Positions 9,051 to 15,830 of a stretch of 64,000 nucleotides of DNA are shown in pieces. The stretch spans positions 49,219 through 113,218 of the forward strand of contig JANDLT010000006.1 in NCBI GenBank assembly GCA_024330265.1. The letters run 5' to 3'. The stretch comes from Pyrinomonadaceae bacterium MAG19_C2-C3 (GTDB lineage: Bacteria; Acidobacteriota; Blastocatellia; Pyrinomonadales; Pyrinomonadaceae). The notes under the pieces are model-generated. The model was not told the origin of the DNA, did no database searches, and saw nothing but the letters and a program-made list of their open reading frames with translations. A program made the position numbers and the translations under genes. Every line of letters begins with the position of its first letter. Positions within the stretch are counted from its first letter, which is position 1.

Positions 9051-9812
9051 ATGCTCCGCAAATCTCTAACTCTGGCAATCGCCCTATGCGCTTTTGGCAG
9101 CAACACTCAAGCCCAAACGACGCGCCCATCACGCGCCACCACAACCCAAAGCACGACGCCAACTACTACGACCCAAAGCACCACGACTACTACAACGGTT
9201 GAACCCGCTTCGCCTTCGCGCACCCGCCGCGCGCGAACGACAACGACGACCACCACGACCGTTGCCAAATCCGATGCGGCGACCGCCGTTCGCGCGGCGT
9301 TCGATAAAGTCCTCGACGGCATACGCGCTTCCGACATTGGCGAAGTGATGAAGGTTTATACCAATTCGCCGCAACTCATCGTCTTTAATAACAACGGCAC
9401 GACGACGCGCGGCGCGAACAATTACCGTTCGACGCGCGAACAGATTTACGCCAAAGCGACGGATGTGCGTCTCGATGTGCGCGATGTCAACGTCACGATG
9501 CTCGGACGCGACGGCGCAATCGTTTCGTGTTTATGGACACAAGAACAAACGGTCAATGGTGTCAATGAAGCCGCGACCGGGCGCATGACCATCGCCTTCG
9601 AGCGCGTCAGCGGTGCATGGAAAGCCGTTCACACACACACCTCGCCGGATGCCCCAGACCCGTCACGATTGATGCCGTCAGACCGCGTGACCTCATCTCC
9701 GTCACCCGCGACTTCGACCCCTTCCACCACCACGACCGAAGTCGTTCCCGGCGCGCAACCCGCGATACGACCCGCAACCACCGCGCCCGCGCGTCCGGCG
9801 ACGCGACCTTAA
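9051..9812 (+). CDS. Secreted NTF2-like (SnoaL/DUF4440-type) protein
   Basis: 253 aa. Signal peptide MLRKSLTLAIALCAFGSNTQA (residues 1-21), a Thr-rich low-complexity linker (22-75), an NTF2-like alpha+beta domain at about 80-200 (AAFDKVLDGIRASDIGEVMK to GAWKAVHTHTSPDA), and a Pro/Thr/Ser-rich tail. The W-K-x-V-H-x-H-x-S ending is typical of SnoaL/DUF4440 domains, which are small ligand-binding or enzymatic folds; no function can be assigned. The gene at 12167-12715 encodes a related domain, so the caspase-like gene is flanked on both sides by secreted NTF2-like proteins. AAGGAA precedes the ATG by nine bases. Confidence 0.75.
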   Translation: MLRKSLTLAIALCAFGSNTQAQTTRPSRATTTQSTTPTTTTQSTTTTTTVEPASPSRTRRARTTTTTTTTVAKSDAATAVRAAFDKVLDGIRASDIGEVMKVYTNSPQLIVFNNNGTTTRGANNYRSTREQIYAKATDVRLDVRDVNVTMLGRDGAIVSCLWTQEQTVNGVNEAATGRMTIAFERVSGAWKAVHTHTSPDAPDPSRLMPSDRVTSSPSPATSTPSTTTTEVVPGAQPAIRPATTAPARPATRP

Positions 9813-9863
9813 AACTTTCAAGGTCGAGATTTCGACGCACAAACTTTACACGCAAAAACCAGA

Positions 9864-9906
9864 GAGCCTGATTGAACTTTGTGGGTTCAATCAGGCTCTT
9901 TTTATT
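9864..9906 (+). terminator. Rho-independent terminator
   Basis: Perfect 14-bp stem GAGCCTGATTGAAC / GTTCAATCAGGCTC with a 7-base loop, followed by TTTTTTATTT. It ends the NTF2-like gene transcript. On the minus strand the downstream bases (TCTGGTTTTTG) could give weaker termination for the mini-gene at 10.0 kb. Confidence 0.93.
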
Positions 9907-9961
9907 TCGGTGAACTGATGGGACTAGCCGTCCGACCGCTCACTAACATTGGTGCGGTGCC

Positions 9962-10020
9962 GCCTCAATCGGAGTCTCTCTTGTTTAAGGAGATGATCTC
10001 TTGATTGCACCGATTGAGGC
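9962..10020 (-). promoter_or_regulatory. Hairpin with anti-SD-like loop downstream of the mini-ORF
   Basis: An 11-bp perfect stem GCCTCAATCGG (9962-9972) / CCGATTGAGGC (10010-10020) closes a 37-base loop. Read on the minus strand, the loop contains GATCATCTCCTT (9998-9987). This can pair with AAGGGAGGTGATC (10088-10076) in front of the mini-ORF with one bulged G and one G-U pair. This suggests an alternative structure in which the SD is sequestered; that function is inferred. Confidence 0.5.
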
Positions 10021-10023
10021 TTA

Positions 10024-10065
10024 TCAGGCTTCAGCCACCTCACTGTGATTATTGTTACTACTCAT
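10024..10065 (-). CDS. Putative 13-residue mini-ORF
   Basis: ATG at 10065 followed by 12 codons, giving MSSNNNHSEVAEA, and tandem stops TGA TAA. It sits behind a strong promoter-like sequence (10104-10133) and an extended SD match (10075-10086). The GGAGG core is 15 bases from the ATG, longer than optimal. No relative is recognised. It could be a translated peptide, a leader, or simply part of a regulatory RNA. Peptide function is unknown and expression is unproven. Confidence 0.35.
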   Translation of the reverse strand: MSSNNNHSEVAEA

Positions 10066-10074
10066 ATAGACTTT

Positions 10075-10086
10075 GGATCACCTCCC
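10075..10086 (-). promoter_or_regulatory. Extended Shine-Dalgarno match
   Basis: On the minus strand GGGAGGTGATCC is complementary to the universal 16S rRNA 3' end. The plus strand reads TTGGATCACCTCC (10073-10085), 13 bases identical to the 16S tail. Ordinary SD sites here are 5-6 bases, so this one is unusually long. Confidence 0.5.
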
Positions 10087-10103
10087 TTCCAGTGTTGAAA
10101 GGG

Positions 10104-10133
10104 ATTTTAGATAATCCATTACTTGTATGTCAA
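10104..10133 (-). promoter_or_regulatory. Sigma-70-type promoter of the mini-gene
   Basis: Minus strand: -35 TTGACA (10133-10128), 18-base spacer, -10 TAAAAT (10109-10104), in an AT-rich patch. Expected start near 10097, about 32 bases before the mini-ORF ATG. Confidence 0.6.
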
Positions 10134-10248
10134 GCACTATTTCCGGCGGCTATGTTGTGGTTTAGCTTTAACCGATTTCCACCTTCCAAAACGACTCGAC
10201 AAAAGATATTCCTTCCAACCGCGCTGAAGTTCTCAGTTCAAATTTGTG

Positions 10249-12138
10249 TCACTTGCCACCGGAGTTTGCCGCTGTCCATGTCCACGTTTTTTCAGCATTG
10301 CGCGCCCCGCCGTCCATCGCGTCGCCGATGACGATGCCTTCCCACGTCGAATAATTATTGACATCGAAGGTGATGATTTTGTTTTGTTGTCGCCAAGTTC
10401 CGACGGTCGGTTTTGGGGTGTTGCCTTTGTATGTGATTTTCCCGCCGCTTAAAAACTGCACGATGGCGGTTTGACCATCGGAGGTTTTCACCAACCATGT
10501 CGTGCCTTCTATCGTCGGCGCACTCGTGACGCTCTTTGTGCTTTCGTTGTTAAGCGCGCGTTCCTCCTTCACGGCGGGCGCGGTGGGTTGCGCGCGTCGT
10601 CGTGCGAGGGCGGCGAATTGTCCGTTCGGATACTTCGCTAAGTAGTTGCGATAAACTTCTGGGTCGGTGCTGTCCTTGATAGCATTCCAAAAAGCTAACT
10701 CCAGCCTTACCGGATCAGCCAACCGTAGTTTCGTCATATCGGTTGCGGCGACCGATTTTGAGTCTTTGAGACGATCCGTCGTCTGAAAAACCATATCTTT
10801 GACTACAAAGTTTGCCGGATCGCTCTGTACTACTTGATCATTTGGATCGAGGTGCTCAGTAGTGAAGATAAATTTGAACATGTCTCGACCGAAAGGCTTT
10901 GTCACCCAAAATACGTCTGTTCTGATACTTCCTCCTTTAGGTACAACGAGAGATGATGCGGCTTGGTTGGCGCGGAAAAAATCCCCCGTCTTGTCTACCG
11001 AGAAATACTCAACGAATAAATCTCGTTCCGAAAAATTCTCAATTAAAAAGTCGAACTTTGTACCTGCTTTAAGCACAAGAGACGGTGAAGCGGGGACAAA
11101 CTTCTGTCGATCTTTAACAAACAAAGTTACTTTGACTTTGCTGTACAACGGCGAATCTTCATCAGGCGCGGCGAGCAGCATGTTAAGTATGTGGCGAGGT
11201 ATCAAATCCTTGGAAGTGGGAAGTATATCCTCCGGCGACTTAGCCGTGCTTGGCGAGAGGAAAACGAAGTCGCCACGGTCAAGGCGCGCGTCGCGGATTT
11301 TGCCGTACTGCGGCGTTTGCGATTCGCGCGTGTAGTTCGTCACTTTGTCTTGCAGGTGCGTCGCCAGTTCGCTGCCCGTCACATAACCGTCGCGGTTCAA
11401 ATCGGCTTCACCATCTAAACCTTCGATGAACTGTTGGCGGAAGATGGACACGTCCGGGACTTCCTGACTGTCCGCTCCCGCCGTGATGAATTGGCGGACG
11501 GGCTGCGTCGTCTTGTTCGTGATGGTGGGCGGGACTCCGCCGCGCGTCTTGCTGATGAGCGAACCAGAGAAGCAACTATCGAAAATGAACAGGGCGTGCT
11601 TGGCTTCAATCTGGCGTGCGTATCCTTCGATGGCATCCATGCTGATGGCGATTTGGCGGAAGCGGCGTTCGTTCAGTCCGGGACGCGGGGCGTCAACCGG
11701 AACGATATAGCCCAAGTCGCGTTCACCGATAACATCCTTCTGCGTGTAGCCGTGTCCGGCGAAGTAGATAAGCAGCCGATTTCCGCCGTCGTAGCCGTAG
11801 TCGTTGATGAACTTTCGCATCGTCTCGTCGAAGGCGGCGCGCGTCGGGTTCATCACGACGGTAACGAAGAAACCTTGCCGCTCAAGTGCCTGTTTAACGA
11901 TAGGCACATCGAGCGCGACGCCGGGCAAATCCGCCCAACCGCCCGTGTAATCACTGCTGCCGATGATGAGTGCATAAGAGGCGTCATAGAGTTTGACTTC
12001 CGTTCCATCGTCAACGCGAACGCGAACAGCCGTATCGGGCGCGCCCTTTTGCGCGACGCTTATGAGCGGAAGATTGACGCACAACAGGGCAACGATTATG
12101 AGCGACGAGATGGCGACGGCTGATGTTTTAATTTGCAT
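10249..12138 (-). CDS. Secreted caspase-like (peptidase C14) protein with DUF4384-like domain
   Basis: 629 aa. N-terminal signal peptide (residues 1-29, ending LISVAQ), then a caspase-fold domain (about 50-300) with catalytic His129 in YFAGHGY and Cys189 in FDSCFSG. Residues 246-257 form a canonical EF-hand loop (DLNRDGYVTGSE), implying calcium binding within the peptidase domain. A DUF4384-like beta domain follows (about 335-440, SPLYSKVKVTLFVKDRQ), then a linker and a C-terminal beta domain with several Trp/Thr (about 540-629). Bacterial members cleave after basic residues in related metacaspases; the target here is unknown. It is the last gene of a minus-strand run with the NTF2-like, esterase and TPR-peptidase genes. 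Confidence 0.85.
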   Translation of the reverse strand: MQIKTSAVAISSLIIVALLCVNLPLISVAQKGAPDTAVRVRVDDGTEVKLYDASYALIIGSSDYTGGWADLPGVALDVPIVKQALERQGFFVTVVMNPTRAAFDETMRKFINDYGYDGGNRLLIYFAGHGYTQKDVIGERDLGYIVPVDAPRPGLNERRFRQIAISMDAIEGYARQIEAKHALFIFDSCFSGSLISKTRGGVPPTITNKTTQPVRQFITAGADSQEVPDVSIFRQQFIEGLDGEADLNRDGYVTGSELATHLQDKVTNYTRESQTPQYGKIRDARLDRGDFVFLSPSTAKSPEDILPTSKDLIPRHILNMLLAAPDEDSPLYSKVKVTLFVKDRQKFVPASPSLVLKAGTKFDFLIENFSERDLFVEYFSVDKTGDFFRANQAASSLVVPKGGSIRTDVFWVTKPFGRDMFKFIFTTEHLDPNDQVVQSDPANFVVKDMVFQTTDRLKDSKSVAATDMTKLRLADPVRLELAFWNAIKDSTDPEVYRNYLAKYPNGQFAALARRRAQPTAPAVKEERALNNESTKSVTSAPTIEGTTWLVKTSDGQTAIVQFLSGGKITYKGNTPKPTVGTWRQQNKIITFDVNNYSTWEGIVIGDAMDGGARNAEKTWTWTAANSGGK

Positions 12139-12166
12139 TGACTCTCCAAAAAAGCGCGGTGAAAGG

Positions 12167-12715
12167 TCAATTTCCCGCCGATGAAGTGTGGTCGTGCATG
12201 ATGCGCCAACCTTGCGGGGTGCGAAGAAAAATCAAGGTGAAGCGACCCTTAGCAAACGGCGCGGCTTCGCCTGTGCGTGTTAGTTGCCAGCGTCCGAGTG
12301 CGGTGGCGTGATTTGTGTCGAGCGGTTTAATTTCCAAATCGGTGAAGGCGAGCGTCCCCATTTTCTCTTTCGTGTCGTAAGTGCGTTGATACCGTTCAAG
12401 CACCGTCGCCCAACCGCGCGTCACGGTATCGCCGGAAACAAACACGATGTCGGCGGAGCGATGATAGCCGTCCATGAAGCCTTCGATGTCGGCACGATTC
12501 CACGCGGCGACCTGTTTTTCCAATACGCCACGAATCGCGTTTTCAATCGTGGAACTTTGAAGCGGTGTGCGGATTGCGGTGTTTTGAGTCGGCATGTTCC
12601 GGGTTCGTGCGGGACGGCGGCGCGGTGATTGAGCGAAAGTTGTCGCGGTGAAAATCACGCATATCAACGGGATTAAGAACATCATGACGCGCGATGGTGA
12701 AGATTGTTTTTGCAT
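12167..12715 (-). CDS. Secreted NTF2-like (SnoaL/DUF4440-type) protein
   Basis: 182 aa. Signal peptide MQKQSSPSRVMMFLIPLICV through TTFA (about residues 1-28), then an NTF2-like domain from about residue 57 (AIRGVLEKQVAAWNRADIEG) to GWRIMHDHTSS at the C-terminus. The ending W-R-I-M-H-D-H-T-S parallels that of the 9051-9812 protein, suggesting paralogy. The family includes YybH-like proteins of unknown function. It lies 28 bases upstream of the caspase-like gene on the same strand, so probably cotranscribed. Confidence 0.78.
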   Translation of the reverse strand: MQKQSSPSRVMMFLIPLICVIFTATTFAQSPRRRPARTRNMPTQNTAIRTPLQSSTIENAIRGVLEKQVAAWNRADIEGFMDGYHRSADIVFVSGDTVTRGWATVLERYQRTYDTKEKMGTLAFTDLEIKPLDTNHATALGRWQLTRTGEAAPFAKGRFTLIFLRTPQGWRIMHDHTSSAGN

Positions 12716-12743
12716 GGAAGATTATCGCCTTTCAAGTTTGATT

Positions 12744-13478
12744 TTACGACGCGGCGCGCTCACTTAACCATGCGCGAAGGTCGTCGCGCATCGCGTCGGT
12801 GATGACGTGCGCGGCTTGCGGGTAGTGACGAACTTCGGCGTGCGGGGCGAAGCGGCGCAACCTTGTTTGATAATCGGCGGTGCGCGCAGGGCTGTAAATC
12901 TCGTCATCGTCGCCGCACAGGTGGAGCATCGCGGCGGCGGTTTTCTGATAAGCCCCGCTCGTTTCCAAATCACCGGGCAGCCCGCCGCAGATGCCTACGA
13001 CGCCGCGCAAAACTTCCGTATGCGTGAGAGCAAAACGGTAGTTGAGGGCGACCGATTGCGAGAAGCCGACGAGAAAGACGCGCTTCCGGTCGGCGATGTT
13101 TTCACTGACAAGCGTGTCAATGATGCGAAGCAGAGTTTGATGATGAAGCGCGACGGATTCTTGCGGTTGAAAGTTTGTCAGCCAGCCGAAACCGAAACGC
13201 AGCGGCGCGCCCACCTCACGCGGTTCGCGTATATGTTGATGAATGCCTTGCACGGCGGCAATCGCAAAATCATCCGGCACAAACCCTCTCGCTTCGCGCA
13301 TCATCTGCCGCTTGCTTCCGCCGTAGCCGTGAAGCACGAGCGCGAGTGGCGGAGCGGCGTTTGATGTTCCATGCGGCGGAAGGTGAACGTCGTAGTAAAG
13401 ATTCTGTTCGACGACAAGCCCGCGCTCAATCGGTGAATCGTTTGCCGTTAGGCTGTCTGCATTTGGCGTCAGGCTCAC
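12744..13478 (-). CDS. Alpha/beta-hydrolase (carboxylesterase/phospholipase type)
   Basis: 244 aa, no signal peptide. The oxyanion region LVLHGYGGSK (about 48-57), the nucleophile elbow GFSQS (Ser near residue 145), the Asp in LCGDDDEIY (about 192) and the His in QAAHVITD (about 224) give a complete Ser-Asp-His triad of the YpfH/carboxylesterase-2 group, which hydrolyses short esters or lysophospholipids. The ATG overlaps the stop of the upstream TPR-peptidase gene by four bases, so they are coupled. Confidence 0.82.
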   Translation of the reverse strand: MSLTPNADSLTANDSPIERGLVVEQNLYYDVHLPPHGTSNAAPPLALVLHGYGGSKRQMMREARGFVPDDFAIAAVQGIHQHIREPREVGAPLRFGFGWLTNFQPQESVALHHQTLLRIIDTLVSENIADRKRVFLVGFSQSVALNYRFALTHTEVLRGVVGICGGLPGDLETSGAYQKTAAAMLHLCGDDDEIYSPARTADYQTRLRRFAPHAEVRHYPQAAHVITDAMRDDLRAWLSERAAS

Positions 13479-15490
13479 GGTGCAACCTCTGTGTCTTCGG
13501 GGATGAACTCAACGATGACGACTTCGCCTTTATATTTTTCTCTGCCCGGAGCATCGAATTTTTTGAACGTCACGAGAACGTGGTGCGAAAGTTTGCTTGT
13601 GTTGCATCCGATTTCGGCACTCATGTTGGCGATGTATGAAATGAACTGCACATCTTCGAGCGCGGCTTTGAAGAACTTGAGCGTCTCCGTTCCGACTTCA
13701 ATGTGAAGCACGATTCCTTTCGGTAAACACTCGATGCGCGTTAATTGACCGCGCACCTGTTCGCCTTCGGTGCGTCGTTTAATCATCGGGCGCGTGGACG
13801 GCGCGGCATCTTCATTTAACGCCGGACGTGCATCATCGGCGGTTTCTCCGTTCATCGTTGTAGAGTTTTTTTCATAAGCACCGCGTTCGGCTTCATATTG
13901 ACGACGTTGTTCTTCGTACTGTTTGAAACTTGCTTCGGTGGTTTCGAGTTGTCGGTTGAAGGCTTGCATCTGTGCGAGCAGTTGCGGCTCACCGGCGGCG
14001 CGCATCGCGGCGGAGATGGTGTTGCGGGCTTCGGCAAACTTCCGTTGACGCATCTGTAATTGGGCGAGCGTGAAAGCGTAATCGGCGCGACCGGGCGCAA
14101 GGCGGCGGGCGCGTGTGACGGCACGCACGCCTTCATCTAAATCGTCGCCCGCGATGAGGTGAACGAAGGCGAGCAGGCTGTGGCTTTCGGCGTAATCGGG
14201 GGCGAGTTCAATCGCGCGTTTGAGTTCCGCTTTCATCTTCGCAATCGTGTCGGGCGAATAACCTGAAACCAAGTTGTTGGCGTCCATCCCTGCGCGACTC
14301 AAAGCAAGGGCGTAATAATAGTGCGCGAGATAGTTACCGGAGTTGGCGGCAACTGCCTGTTCGAGTGACGCGCGGGCGCGGTCAAAGTCACGGGCGCGAA
14401 CATAGACCATGCCGAGCGAAGCGTGTGCGGAAGCGAGTTTGCCGTCAAGGGCGAGCGCGTCTTTGAGATGCTTTTCGGCAACGTCCGTGCGGTTGATGTG
14501 GAGCAGTAAATCGCCGAGATAAGCGAGGGCTTCGGCTTCCGAAAGCACGGAGCTTTGCATCTCTTCGTCACGCTTGAGTGACTCTTCAAACTTGAATTGC
14601 TGCATGACGTATGAACTGCCGCGCACATATTTCTGCAACTGCTTTTCCATCGTCTTATAGTCGGTTTGGAAAGCATCGCGGAAACTATCGGCGACCGGAC
14701 GACCGGCGGTCAGACCGCCGATGAACTTGCCGAGTTGCGGACGGCGCGCGGCGTTGTCGTCGAACATCAGATAGTGCATCAACGCCCACGATTCGGCGTA
14801 GAAAATTCCCTGCTTATCTTTCTCGTTGTAAAGCGGAGAACGCCCGTCCACCTGAAACAACACATCGAGCGGGATGAACTTTTCGCGTAAGGTCAGGATG
14901 TGGTGCGTGAGTGGGCGACCGAGCGTGACTTTCTTATCGCCGTCCGCGATTTCAAACGTGCTGTAAAGTTCGGCGATGCCTTCATTGAGCCACGCGGGGA
15001 CAGTCCGCAAAGTGTTCTCGACCATTAAGTGAACGAGTTCGTGGTAAATCGTGGCGTAAGGATTTTCGCCCGCGCGTTCGGGCGTGAGCGTGATGTAATT
15101 AACGTCTTCACCGGGTTGAAAATACCCGGCGACGCTCGCGGGCTTACCGTTATAAAGCGGCTTATAAGGTTTGTACGCACCGTCGTTTTTGAAGACGACG
15201 ACGGTTGTCGGCTTCGACGATGTGAATTTGGCGTTTGACAGCAAACGTGAAAGTGCGTCCTGAAATTGTTCGAGTTGCGCTCCGACTTTGCGTATGTCTT
15301 TCTCATTCGCATTGCCGACCAGCACAAAGTTTTTCGTCCTTATGCGCGTCCATGTATCTTTCGCCGGAGCGACGGCGGTGTTCGTAGTGGCGGCGGGCTT
15401 CGCCGCATTTGCTGAAGTAGTGTTGAACGATGCGAGGCAGCAGAGCGCAAGCATCAAGAGTGCGGGGATAAAACCTTTTTTGATGTTCAT
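13475..15490 (-). CDS. Secreted TPR protein with peptidase MA-like (HExxH) domain
   Basis: 671 aa from the ATG at 15490, chosen because it yields a clear signal peptide (MNIKKGFIPALLMLALCCLA, cleavage near residue 29); the frame itself opens 37 codons earlier. A gluzincin-like domain (about 45-290) has zinc motif HELVH and a downstream NEGIAELYS glutamate helix, as in DUF1570/peptidase MA-like proteins. TPR-like helices follow (about 310-530: AEKHLKDALALDGKLASAHA and similar), then a Glu/Arg/Tyr-rich coiled segment and a C-terminal domain of about 100 residues. TATAAT at 15572-15567 may be the -10 of this run's promoter. Confidence 0.8.
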   Translation of the reverse strand: MNIKKGFIPALLMLALCCLASFNTTSANAAKPAATTNTAVAPAKDTWTRIRTKNFVLVGNANEKDIRKVGAQLEQFQDALSRLLSNAKFTSSKPTTVVVFKNDGAYKPYKPLYNGKPASVAGYFQPGEDVNYITLTPERAGENPYATIYHELVHLMVENTLRTVPAWLNEGIAELYSTFEIADGDKKVTLGRPLTHHILTLREKFIPLDVLFQVDGRSPLYNEKDKQGIFYAESWALMHYLMFDDNAARRPQLGKFIGGLTAGRPVADSFRDAFQTDYKTMEKQLQKYVRGSSYVMQQFKFEESLKRDEEMQSSVLSEAEALAYLGDLLLHINRTDVAEKHLKDALALDGKLASAHASLGMVYVRARDFDRARASLEQAVAANSGNYLAHYYYALALSRAGMDANNLVSGYSPDTIAKMKAELKRAIELAPDYAESHSLLAFVHLIAGDDLDEGVRAVTRARRLAPGRADYAFTLAQLQMRQRKFAEARNTISAAMRAAGEPQLLAQMQAFNRQLETTEASFKQYEEQRRQYEAERGAYEKNSTTMNGETADDARPALNEDAAPSTRPMIKRRTEGEQVRGQLTRIECLPKGIVLHIEVGTETLKFFKAALEDVQFISYIANMSAEIGCNTSKLSHHVLVTFKKFDAPGREKYKGEVVIVEFIPEDTEVAP

Positions 15491-15610
15491 GTTGTGTAAA
15501 AGCGGCAAAGACGGCGAAGTTTGATTGGGGGCGCGGAAGTGCGCCGTTGAATGTGTTCGGAGTGGCATTATATAGCGTGAGGTCGAGATAGGAAAAGCCA
15601 AGATTTATCC

Positions 15611-15814
15611 ACTCATCTTATGCGGCAGACGAAGTTTCGCGGCTCTGCCGCCTGATGTGCGGTGAGGCTACTGCCTCACCGTGAAGTGTATAGAAGGTTT
15701 TTGAGGCTATGCCTCGAACGCGCGGCGCAGCAGCTAAACTTCTGCGGGCGAAGCGGAAAGGCGAAGCCTTTCCGCACATCGGGCGGCAAAGCCGCTCTAC
15801 TGCGTGAGGTGAGA
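15611..15814. repeat. ~205-bp cruciform element, copy 1
   Basis: Terminal inverted arms (TCGCGGCTCTGCCGCCTGAT at the left, ATCGGGCGGCAAAGCCGC at the right) enclose internal hairpins such as GGTGAGGCTACTGCCTCACC and GGAAAGGCGAAGCCTTTCC. It carries no ORF. The layout is shared with 29621-29830 and 43463-43675. Confidence 0.88.
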
Positions 15815-15830
15815 GCTTCAAAACAAAAGT

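Noticed and set aside
9107..9337. Minus-strand poly-Val frame
   Set aside because: Antisense of the Thr-rich linker of the NTF2-like protein.
10073..10090. 16S rRNA gene fragment
   Set aside because: Only the terminal 13-18 bases match; nothing upstream resembles helix 44/45, so it is reported as an anti-SD-like motif.
15611..15814. Insertion sequence
   Set aside because: No transposase frame in any of the three copies; better described as a non-autonomous repeat element.
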